NCBI RefSeq assembly: GCF_030709675.1
Contig: NZ_JAUZQD010000016.1
Coordinates: 124,001 to 188,000 of the forward strand
Length of the DNA: 64,000 nucleotides
Source of the DNA: Symbioplanes lichenis
Lineage (GTDB): Bacteria; Actinomycetota; Actinomycetes; Mycobacteriales; Micromonosporaceae
Direction of reading: 5' to 3'
Shown: in pieces, positions 27,905 through 34,644 of the stretch
Layout: every line of letters starts with the position of its first letter
Position numbering within the stretch: the stretch's first letter is position 1
Program-made: the position numbers and the translations under genes
The notes under the pieces: model-generated
What the model was told of the DNA's origin: nothing
What the model saw: the letters and a program-made list of their open reading frames with translations, nothing else
The model's database searches: none

Positions 27905-28780
27905 TCAGCCCGCCTTCAACTCCCGGAGAATGTCGCGCAAGATCTCCTGCGTGCGGTCGGGCGGCTCGGCCTCGATGACCAGCCGGCCCATCGCGGCGGC
28001 ATAGTGATCGACGTCGTCGCGCTTGTCCAGGTAAAGGCCGCTGGTCAAGTGTTCGATGTAGACGACGTCGGGCAGGTTCTGGTGGGCGAAGCGGAGGATG
28101 CTGAACGCCCCGCCCGCCGCCGCGTGGCCGCCGGACGCGAAGGGGATGACCTGCAGGCGTACGTTGCGGTGGGTCGACGCCTCGAGCAGGTACTCGATCT
28201 GCTCGCGCAGCACCTCCATGCCGCCGATCGGGCGCCGCAGCACGGCCTCGTCGATCACCGCCCACAACCGGGGCGAGTTCTCCCGGCGGAGCAGTTGCTT
28301 GCGCGCCATGCGCAGATCCGCGCGCCGGTCGATCTCCTCGGCGGACGCGGTGCCGTGTCCGAGCATGATCACGGCCCGGGCATACGCGTCGGTCTGCAGC
28401 AGGCCCGGCACGAACTGGATCTCGTACGTGCGGATGAGCTCGGCCGCCTGCTCGAGGTCCAGGTAGTTCTGGAACCACGTGGTGAGCACGTCCCCGTACG
28501 AGTGCCACCAGCCGGGGGAATTCGCCTCGCGGGCCAGGGCGAGCAGCCGCTCGTGCTCCCCCTGGTCCGTGACGCCGTAGAGCCGGAGCAGGTCGGTGAC
28601 GTCGCGCTCCTTGAACGCGACGCGGCCCAGCTCCATCCGGCTGATCTTCGACTCGGAGCCCCGGATCTCGTAGCCGGCCCGGTCGCGGGTGATCCCCGCG
28701 GCCAGGCGCAGGCTGCGCAGCCGGGCCCCGAGCTGGAGCCGGCGGACCGTGGGACCGCCGTTCTGGTCCGGTGCGCTCAC
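27905..28780 (-). CDS. XRE-family regulator with DUF5753 domain
   Basis: This 291-residue protein has an N-terminal helix-turn-helix (LGARLRSLRLAAGITRDRAGYEIRGSESKISRMELGR) and a C-terminal DUF5753 domain (from about residue 95: YEIQFVPGLLQTDAYARAV, LRMARKQLLRRE, VLREQIEYLLEAS, VVYIEHLTSGLY). Such regulators are abundant in Streptomyces and relatives and control development or secondary metabolism, often together with a small DUF397 protein, which is not seen here. The GTG start at 28780 is just after the methyltransferase stop (16 bases), so the two are co-transcribed. Whether it regulates the siderophore genes is unknown. Confidence 0.88.
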   Translation of the reverse strand: MSAPDQNGGPTVRRLQLGARLRSLRLAAGITRDRAGYEIRGSESKISRMELGRVAFKERDVTDLLRLYGVTDQGEHERLLALAREANSPGWWHSYGDVLTTWFQNYLDLEQAAELIRTYEIQFVPGLLQTDAYARAVIMLGHGTASAEEIDRRADLRMARKQLLRRENSPRLWAVIDEAVLRRPIGGMEVLREQIEYLLEASTHRNVRLQVIPFASGGHAAAGGAFSILRFAHQNLPDVVYIEHLTSGLYLDKRDDVDHYAAAMGRLVIEAEPPDRTQEILRDILRELKAG

Positions 28781-28796
28781 GGCCAGGGCCCGCTGG

Positions 28797-29639
28797 TTAC
28801 GGCTTGCGGGCAACGACGGCGTACTGGGGGATCTCATCGGCTTTCTCCGCGCCCGGCTCCGGCTTCCAGTGGACCACCGAGACGATGCCCGGCTCCACGA
28901 TCTCCAAGCCCTCGAACAACGCCGCGAACTGCTCTGGCGTGCGCAGGTGGTACTTCGGGTTGGCGGAGATGTTCCAGATGCGGACGGCTTCGGTGTTGTC
29001 GGGGCTGGTGTCGCTGCCGTCGTACAGGGCGACATAGCTGCCGGAGGGCAGCTCGTCGACGAACGAGCGGATGATCTGCCGGGCCTCGTCGTCGGACTCG
29101 ACGTGGCCGAGAATGCCCATGAGGAACAGGGCCACCGGCTGCGTCAGATCGAGGGTCCGGCGCGCTTCCTCAAGAATCTTCTTGCTGTCCCGGATGTCCG
29201 CGTCGATGTAGGCCGTGGCGCCCTGCGCGCTGGTGGTCAGCAGCGCGCGGGCGTGCGCGAGCACCAGCGGGTCGTTGTCGACATAGACGATGCGCGCCTC
29301 CGGGGCCACCGACTGGGCGACCTCGTGCGTGTTGTCCGCGGTGGGCAGGCCCGTGCCGATGTCGAGGAACTGGCGGATCCCCGCCTCGCCGGCCAGATAG
29401 CGCGCCGCCCGCGCGAGATAGGCCCGGGACAGCTTCGCGTTCTCGGCGAGCTGCGGGAGGTTCTCGATGATCTGGTCGCCGACCTCGCGGTCCGCGGCGA
29501 AGTTGTCCTTGCCGCCGAGCAGGTAGTTCCAGATCCGCGCGGTCTGCGGAACAGTCGTGTCGAGCTTGGGATTGTCACGCTCGCCGCCGCCGGCGGCCGG
29601 ACCCTCTGCCACGTGCGCTTCCTTCGTGTCGTGTGTCAC
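28797..29639 (-). CDS. SAM-dependent methyltransferase (DUF574/Methyltransf_19)
   Basis: This 280-residue protein matches the actinobacterial Methyltransf_19 family. RIWNYLLGGKDNFAADREVGD is the family-specific N-terminal block, FLDIGTGLPT is the SAM-binding motif I, and IVYVDNDPLVLAHARALL follows as motif II. These proteins are very common in actinomycetes, often beside XRE-DUF5753 genes as here, and their substrates are unknown. The start is a GTG at 29639. No iron box is present, so it is probably not part of the siderophore regulon although it lies inside the locus. Confidence 0.88.
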   Translation of the reverse strand: MTHDTKEAHVAEGPAAGGGERDNPKLDTTVPQTARIWNYLLGGKDNFAADREVGDQIIENLPQLAENAKLSRAYLARAARYLAGEAGIRQFLDIGTGLPTADNTHEVAQSVAPEARIVYVDNDPLVLAHARALLTTSAQGATAYIDADIRDSKKILEEARRTLDLTQPVALFLMGILGHVESDDEARQIIRSFVDELPSGSYVALYDGSDTSPDNTEAVRIWNISANPKYHLRTPEQFAALFEGLEIVEPGIVSVVHWKPEPGAEKADEIPQYAVVARKP

Positions 29640-29692
29640 GTCTCGATCGTCGCGCGATGAGCATAGTCCGGATCACAAAGGACAGACCTTCT

Positions 29693-30034
29693 TCAGGCGT
29701 AGTCGGCCGGATCGAAAATTCTGTCCACGAGGACAGCCGGTGGCGGCGCGACCCCCGGGCCGCCCGCATCGAGCCACGTCACCACGGCGCTGACCAGGCT
29801 TTCGTCGAGGATGTCGCCGAGATGGACGACGCGGGTGCCGGCCCGGCGCACGGCGGGCGCCGGGTGGACGACGACGACGTTGGATCGCTCACACACTTTG
29901 AGGCAGTCGCTCACGCGTACGCGATGCGGGGTCTGCCGGAACGCGGCGAGCTGGGCGTCGTGGTCGGTGCCGGGATGCTTGCCCGCGTCGCCGCAGCAGC
30001 AGTCCCGGCAGACCGTCAGCTTCGGAGCGGTCAG
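29693..30034 (-). CDS. (2Fe-2S) thioredoxin-like ferredoxin
   Basis: This 113-residue protein has the pattern of thioredoxin-fold (2Fe-2S) ferredoxins: [15 protein letters not shown] at the N-terminus and [17 protein letters not shown] in the middle, giving four or more Cys ligands. No ATG or GTG fits; the best start is CTG at 30034, which overlaps the panD stop (CTGA), implying strict coupling to panD. Because panD has an iron box upstream, this ferredoxin may be iron-regulated too. It could deliver electrons for reductive release of iron from the siderophore, or to the monooxygenase; both are inferences. Confidence 0.75.
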   Translation of the reverse strand: MTAPKLTVCRDCCCGDAGKHPGTDHDAQLAAFRQTPHRVRVSDCLKVCERSNVVVVHPAPAVRRAGTRVVHLGDILDESLVSAVVTWLDAGGPGVAPPPAVLVDRIFDPADYA

Positions 30035-30450
30035 TGGACCAGGACCTTGCTGGAGATCTGGTCGTCGGCGCCGGGCACCGGGGCGCTCGGGTCGTCGCCA
30101 ATCTCGACGAGCTCGTTGCGCTCGTTGACGTGCGCGACGCGGGGTGCGTACTCGCCGCGCTCGGACTCCTCGACCTGCTTGAACGACATGATGATGACCA
30201 GGTCGCCGACCGAGATGAGGCGGGCGGCGGCCCCGTTGATGCCGATCACGCCGGAGCCGGGCGCGCCCTCGATGACATAGGTCACCAGGCGGGCGCCGTT
30301 GTCGATGTCGACCACCTGGACCTGCTCGCCCTCGACGAGGTCGGCGGCGTCCATGAGGGTCTTGTCGATGGTGATCGACCCGACGTAGTGCAGGTCGGCC
30401 TGGGTGACGGTGGCGCGGTGGATCTTGCCGCCGAGCAGGGTGCGCTGCAT
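30031..30450 (-). CDS. panD: Aspartate 1-decarboxylase
   Basis: This 139-residue PanD decarboxylates aspartate to beta-alanine. With the ATG at 30450 (GAGG just upstream) the self-cleavage site falls at Gly24-Ser25 in LHYVGSIT, exactly as in known PanD, where Ser25 becomes the pyruvoyl group. Other conserved blocks are [33 protein letters not shown] and [14 protein letters not shown]. PanD normally serves pantothenate synthesis next to panC. Here there is no panB or panC; instead it sits behind an iron box in a siderophore locus whose NRPS has a beta-Ala-like module. It probably supplies beta-alanine for the siderophore. Confidence 0.93.
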   Translation of the reverse strand: MQRTLLGGKIHRATVTQADLHYVGSITIDKTLMDAADLVEGEQVQVVDIDNGARLVTYVIEGAPGSGVIGINGAAARLISVGDLVIIMSFKQVEESERGEYAPRVAHVNERNELVEIGDDPSAPVPGADDQISSKVLVH

Positions 30451-30509
30451 GGTCCTCATCTCTCTGGGAGTCCGCCGCTTGTGACGGCCGCTTTCGGCCG
30501 CCGCGAAGG

Positions 30510-30528
30510 CAAAGGTAGCCTAACCTAA
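30510..30528. promoter_or_regulatory. Iron box 2
   Basis: The 19-mer CAAAGGTAGCCTAACCTAA has one perfect half-site and a weaker left half. It lies between divergent panD-ferredoxin and the siderophore-binding lipoprotein, so it can control both. Confidence 0.8.
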
Positions 30529-30562
30529 CTTGCGCGCCCGCCATACCCCTCAGGAGTCCTAT

Positions 30563-31567
30563 ATGTCCTCCCTGTCCCGCCGGAGCCTTCTCGCCGCGGC
30601 CGTCGCCGGGGCGCTGGCCGTCACCACCTCGGCCTGCGCGTCCGACTCACCGGAGGCGCCCGCGGCGTCCGGCTCGACGACCGCCGCCTTCCCGGTGTCC
30701 ATCGAGCACAAGTTCGGCTCCACGACCATCGAGAAGCAGCCCACCCGGGTCGTCACGGTCGGCTGGAACGACCAGGACCCGACGCTGGCTCTCGGCGTCG
30801 TGCCGGTCGCCACGCGCGAGTGGTTCACCGAGTACCCGACCTACCCCTGGGTCAAGGACGCCCTCGGCGGCAAGGAGCTGCCCACCTTCTCGGCCGAGAT
30901 CAACTACGAGGCCATCATCAAGCAGCAGCCCGACCTGATCCTGGCCGTCTACGAGACGATCAACAAGGAGACGTACGACAAGCTCTCCCAGATCGCCCCG
31001 ACGGTGATCCAGTCCGCCGACTACAAGGACGAGGAGACACCCTGGGACGTGCAGACCCTCACGATCGGCAAGGCACTGGGCAAGAGCACCGAGGCCCAGG
31101 CGCTGGTCGACAAGGTCAACGCCAAGGTCGAGGAGGCGAAGAAGGCCAACCCGCAGTTCGCCGGCAAGACCCTCGTCGCCGACTTCGGCCCGGAGAAGGG
31201 CGAGCACTGGATCCTGGCCAAGGGTGACCCCCGCCGCGCTCTCTTCGACGCGCTCGGCTTCGGCGCCCAGACCGAGAAGGACGGCATCAGCGAGGAGCGC
31301 CTCGACGTCCTCGACAAGGACGTCCTCTTCGTCAACGGCGCCACCAAGAAGGACATGCTCACCTCCCCCGCCTTCAGCCGCCTCAAGGTCGTCGGCGAGG
31401 ACCGCACGATCTACACGTCCTTCGAGACCCCGCTGTCCGGCGCGCTGGCCTACAGCGGACCCAACGCCCTGCTGTACGCGCTCGACGTCCTGCTCCCGGC
31501 CTTGAAGAACGCCACGGACGGCGACCCCGCCACGGCCGTCGCGGACCTGTCGAACCAGTCCTCGTGA
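30563..31567 (+). CDS. Ferric-siderophore ABC transporter substrate-binding lipoprotein
   Basis: This 334-residue binding protein has a signal with SRRSLLAAAV and a lipobox ending in SAC, so it is anchored at the outer face of the membrane. The mature part is of the FepB/FhuD type: PTRVVTVGWNDQDPTLALGVVPVA, IIKQQPDLILAVYETINKETYDKLSQIAPTV and a long central helix around residue 195. The ATG at 30563 has AGGAG upstream, and iron box 2 lies 34 bases before it. It should pass the ferric exochelin-like siderophore to the FecCD-type permeases at 60.4-62.5 kb. A perfect terminator follows. Confidence 0.92.
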   Translation: MSSLSRRSLLAAAVAGALAVTTSACASDSPEAPAASGSTTAAFPVSIEHKFGSTTIEKQPTRVVTVGWNDQDPTLALGVVPVATREWFTEYPTYPWVKDALGGKELPTFSAEINYEAIIKQQPDLILAVYETINKETYDKLSQIAPTVIQSADYKDEETPWDVQTLTIGKALGKSTEAQALVDKVNAKVEEAKKANPQFAGKTLVADFGPEKGEHWILAKGDPRRALFDALGFGAQTEKDGISEERLDVLDKDVLFVNGATKKDMLTSPAFSRLKVVGEDRTIYTSFETPLSGALAYSGPNALLYALDVLLPALKNATDGDPATAVADLSNQSS

Positions 31568-31572
31568 CACGG

Positions 31573-31615
31573 GGATGGCCGGTCGCCCCTCGGGGAAGGA
31601 GGCGACCGGCCATCC
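31573..31615. terminator. Bidirectional hairpin between convergent genes
   Basis: Perfect 15-bp arms (GGATGGCCGGTCGCC and GGCGACCGGCCATCC) flank a 13-base loop between the binding-protein stop and the convergent lipoprotein stop. No T-run is present. Confidence 0.8.
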
Positions 31616-31624
31616 GGCCCAGGA

Positions 31625-32569
31625 TCAGATCTTCAGTGACGCGATCTTGTTGTCGAAGCCGATGTCCCGCAGATCCGCGATGCCCCCGACGAACTCGGCG
31701 TCGACCGCGCCGAGCACCTTCGACTCGCCGGTGCAGTCCGGGCCGCTCCAGACCTTGACCTCCCCGTCGAAGGCGATGCTGGAAGCGGTCCGCGCGTCGA
31801 TCGCATTGACGCAGCCCCCGTCGGGCGCGCCGCTCGCCTCGACGACCTGCGAACTGGCGGCGTCGTCGAAGACGTTGAAGTTCCGCCCACCGAACAGCAC
31901 GACCCGCTTGGCGGGCTCGCTCTCCCCCTGGCCCTGGCTTTGCTGCGGCGCTTCCTCGGCCCCTCCCGCCTTGCCGCCCGTCGGAGTCACGCCGAACCAG
32001 GTGCCCTTCACACCCTGCCCCTTGGTGTCCCCCGCCTCGGTGTCCTGCGCGAACCGATAAACCGGCCACCCCCCGACGGTCACCTGCAGCCGCCCGTCCT
32101 CCCGCTTGACCACACCGACCTTGTCCTCGGCCACCCCGGCAATGAAAATCTTCCCGTCCGCCTCCACAGTCACCGGCGGCCACGTCGTCGCGCACTCCCC
32201 GTCGCACGTGGCCCGCGGCGGGTCGGCGCTGTCCTGATCGAAGCGATAAAGCGTCAGGCCGGCCCCATTCACGAGTACGGGATCCAGCGCCCCCGCCCTC
32301 GCAGCAGTCAACTGCACCCAGTTGTCCGCCTTCTCCACATCGACCGCCCGCAGATTCCCCCCGTTCGGAGCCGCCCAGTCCCCGGTCCCGGCCTGAGCCT
32401 TCGACGTCTTCGCCGTGCCGATGGTGGTGTTGAGCTCCCCCGCCCCACCGCCACTCCCACCCTGCGCGGGCACCTCAGCCACGCTCTTCCGCGGCGCCGC
32501 CTCACCGCCGCACGCCGTGAGAAGCAGCGTGCCGGCCACGGCAATTGCGGAGATGGTCAGCGTTCGCAT
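31625..32569 (-). CDS. Lipoprotein with two secreted-repeat (PF03640-type) domains
   Basis: This 314-residue protein has a signal peptide and lipobox (LLTACGG). After an Ala/Gly linker come two copies of the 'secreted repeat of unknown function': the first has LVNGAGLTLYRFDQDSADPP, CDGECATTWPPV; the second has RLQVTVGGWPVYRFAQDTEAGDTKGQGVKGTWFGV. A C-terminal beta domain of about 90 residues follows (VVLFGGRNFNVFDD to the end), with a Cys pair, resembling beta/gamma-crystallin-like or peptidase-inhibitor-like domains. Family members occur in actinobacterial envelopes; some are linked to redox or heme handling, but this is not established. No iron box is seen upstream. Confidence 0.82.
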   Translation of the reverse strand: MRTLTISAIAVAGTLLLTACGGEAAPRKSVAEVPAQGGSGGGAGELNTTIGTAKTSKAQAGTGDWAAPNGGNLRAVDVEKADNWVQLTAARAGALDPVLVNGAGLTLYRFDQDSADPPRATCDGECATTWPPVTVEADGKIFIAGVAEDKVGVVKREDGRLQVTVGGWPVYRFAQDTEAGDTKGQGVKGTWFGVTPTGGKAGGAEEAPQQSQGQGESEPAKRVVLFGGRNFNVFDDAASSQVVEASGAPDGGCVNAIDARTASSIAFDGEVKVWSGPDCTGESKVLGAVDAEFVGGIADLRDIGFDNKIASLKI

Positions 32570-32823
32570 GGGTGTGCCTCTTTCATCGGCTATGTGAGCG
32601 GTACGCCTCCCACACGAACCCCCGCCCCGAACGGTTCACCCGTCCTGCCTGCCCATCCATCCCACCGGCTTGAGCCGTGATCACAGCGCCTTGCCCCTAC
32701 GACGGCAACGGAGCAGGAACGCAAGATTCATCCGTACGAAGCAGTGGAATCAACGCATGATGTACAACTTTCGTCGGCCGCCGTTACAGTGTCCGGGCCG
32801 TTTCGCCCTTGGACAGGAGCACG

Positions 32824-33834
32824 ATGCGCATTTTCATCGGCAGCTCGAGCGAATCGTCTTCGCTCATGCGAAAGATCGCACTCTGGGTCGAGAACGCCGG
32901 TCATGAACCACTCCGCTGGCAGGACCCAGGCGTCTTCCCGCCAGGGTCCTACACGCTGCAGGCTCTGCAGAGCGTGGTACAGCGAGTGGACGCCGCCATC
33001 TTCATCTTCGGCGAGGATGACCAAGTGTGGTACCGCAGCGACCAGACGTCGCAGCCGCGGGACAACGTGCTGGCCGAGTGGGGTCTTTTCACCGGCGCGC
33101 TGGGCGAAGGACGAGTGATCATCTGTCGCACGGGAAGGCCCAAGACTGCGTCGGATCTCCACGGCATCACCTATGTGCAGATGGATCAGACCTCCATGGT
33201 GCATGCCGAGGAGGAAGTTGACCGTTGGCTGGCGAACCTTGAACTCATGGGCCCGGGAAAAGGTTGGCTCAAGCCGATGTCTCCGTTCCAGGCCCGCGGG
33301 AAGCCGGCTTTGTTCGAACGCGGAACGGCTCTGTTGCGCGGCGCGCGACGCCATGTGGCGCTCGTCGCGAAGACGCCTATCCTTCTCGTTGGGTGCAGAC
33401 CGTACGACAGGTCGACGCCTCCATACGAATATGAGTCAGTGCAGTTCGATCTTTACGCGCAGATGGCGCATTACAGCGCAAGTGGCACCGTCCCCCGCCT
33501 GATCTGCGTCGCCTCGCGGCCGGCGATGCTGCAAGAGGTCGAGGATCATCGCCAGGACGGACTTGACGTCCGGGTCAGAGAAAACCTGCGCGGCCTGCAC
33601 ACAGCCATGGCGCCGGGGAAGTCCAAGCTCGATCTGCGCTGGTACGACGGTACGGAATCGATGACCTTCCTGGTCTGTGACGACGACTTCATCATCTGGA
33701 CGAAAGACAGCTCTGGTGAGAGCGTTTGGATCACCGCGCACAACGCGAGCGTCGCCCGCGCCTTGTATTACCAAGCCAGCCTGATCGGCACGGACATCGC
33801 TGTGGACGCATTCGACACGGGAACCGGGGTGTGA
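32824..33834 (+). CDS. TIR-like domain protein (Cap12/Pycsar-effector type) with C-terminal sensor-like domain
   Basis: This 336-residue protein starts MRIFIGSSSES, followed by GHEPLRWQDPGVFPPGSYTLQAL, VDAAIFIFGEDD and RDNVLAEWGLFTGALG. That is the signature of PF10137 TIR-like domains, found in CBASS Cap12 and Pycsar effectors, which destroy NAD+. The probable catalytic Glu is E85 in NVLAEWGLF; Ser7-Ser9 would form the nucleotide loop. Residues 160-336 form a second alpha/beta domain I cannot name; its end (MTFLVCDDDFIIWTKD...ARALYYQASLI) recalls phospholipase-D-like domains without the HKD motif. AGGAG precedes the ATG. No transmembrane helix. Six bases separate it from the nucleosidase gene. 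The DNA is visibly less GC-rich than its surroundings. Confidence 0.85.
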   Translation: MRIFIGSSSESSSLMRKIALWVENAGHEPLRWQDPGVFPPGSYTLQALQSVVQRVDAAIFIFGEDDQVWYRSDQTSQPRDNVLAEWGLFTGALGEGRVIICRTGRPKTASDLHGITYVQMDQTSMVHAEEEVDRWLANLELMGPGKGWLKPMSPFQARGKPALFERGTALLRGARRHVALVAKTPILLVGCRPYDRSTPPYEYESVQFDLYAQMAHYSASGTVPRLICVASRPAMLQEVEDHRQDGLDVRVRENLRGLHTAMAPGKSKLDLRWYDGTESMTFLVCDDDFIIWTKDSSGESVWITAHNASVARALYYQASLIGTDIAVDAFDTGTGV

Positions 33835-33840
33835 CCGCTC

Positions 33841-34623
33841 GTGTCAGGGGGTGCAAGTTGCGATGTGGTGGTTTTGGCCGCGCAGGAGCAGGAGTGGCGG
33901 GCACTGCTCGCGCTGCCGGGCTTTTCGACACCCGGCGAGGACCCTGGCGAAGGACCGCGCCGGTACCGGGCGCAACTCGCCGGCACGAGCGAGGTCATGG
34001 AGCTCGATGTCGCCGTAGCCCTGTTGCGAGACGTCGGTCGCGTGGAGGGCGCTATCGCCACCGTCGAATTGCTGCACCGGCATCGCCCTCGCTGGCTGCT
34101 GTTGACCGGCGTAGCCGGGGGTTTCGAGCGGAGCGGAGTCGGTCTCGGCGACCTTGTCGTTGCCGACAGCGTCGTCGACTACGAGTACCAACGGCTGAGC
34201 GATTCGAGCACGGAGTATCGCTGGCGGAGCTTTCCCGCAAATATCACTCTTCTGGACGCAGCGCGCGCGACCGCCGAGCGTATGGCGAGCCGGCCGGCCG
34301 GCGCCTTCCCCCGGGTTCGCTTCGGCCGTGTCATGTCCGGGGACAAAGTCATCGCTTCTCCCGAAGCGATCTCCCGGCTCGGCGCCACGGCCACCGACGC
34401 CTTGGGGGTCGAAATGGAAGGCGCCGGAGCGGCGGCAGCCGTGGCTCGTGCCGCGCCGCACACAGGATTTCTCATGATTCGCGGCGTGGTCGATCTCGCG
34501 AACAGCAGCAAACGTATCGACGCCGCACGCTGGGGACGCCCGGTGTGTGACGCCCTGGCCGAGTTCACAATGGCAACGGCTGTGTGTGCCGCCGCCACAG
34601 CGGGTCACTCTCGCCCCCGGTGA
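33841..34623 (+). CDS. Nucleoside phosphorylase/nucleosidase-fold protein paired with the TIR gene
   Basis: This 260-residue protein has the PNP/UDP-phosphorylase (MTA/SAH nucleosidase) fold: DVVVLAAQEQEW at the start, LLLTGVAGGF, GDLVVADSVVDYEYQ, FGRVMSGDKVIAS, LGVEMEGAGAAAAV and the final FLMIRGVVDLANS. The Glu of VEMEG and the Asp of GVVDLA are the residues that bind ribose and the base in MTA/SAH nucleosidases, so activity is likely. The substrate could be an adenosine-type nucleotide, perhaps one made or cleaved by the TIR partner. GTG start at 33841. It ends 21 bases from the convergent NRPS stop codon, with no terminator between. Confidence 0.85.
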   Translation: MSGGASCDVVVLAAQEQEWRALLALPGFSTPGEDPGEGPRRYRAQLAGTSEVMELDVAVALLRDVGRVEGAIATVELLHRHRPRWLLLTGVAGGFERSGVGLGDLVVADSVVDYEYQRLSDSSTEYRWRSFPANITLLDAARATAERMASRPAGAFPRVRFGRVMSGDKVIASPEAISRLGATATDALGVEMEGAGAAAAVARAAPHTGFLMIRGVVDLANSSKRIDAARWGRPVCDALAEFTMATAVCAAATAGHSRPR

Positions 34624-34644
34624 GCGACGGCCACATAGCAGGAC

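Noticed and set aside
30031-30450. panD as part of an ordinary pantothenate operon
   Set aside because: No panB or panC nearby, while an iron box and a ferredoxin gene accompany it.
32824-34623. TIR gene as a CBASS, Pycsar or Thoeris component
   Set aside because: No cyclase, no SIR2-type Thoeris effector partner and no sensor gene are present nearby; the only partner is a nucleosidase-fold protein.
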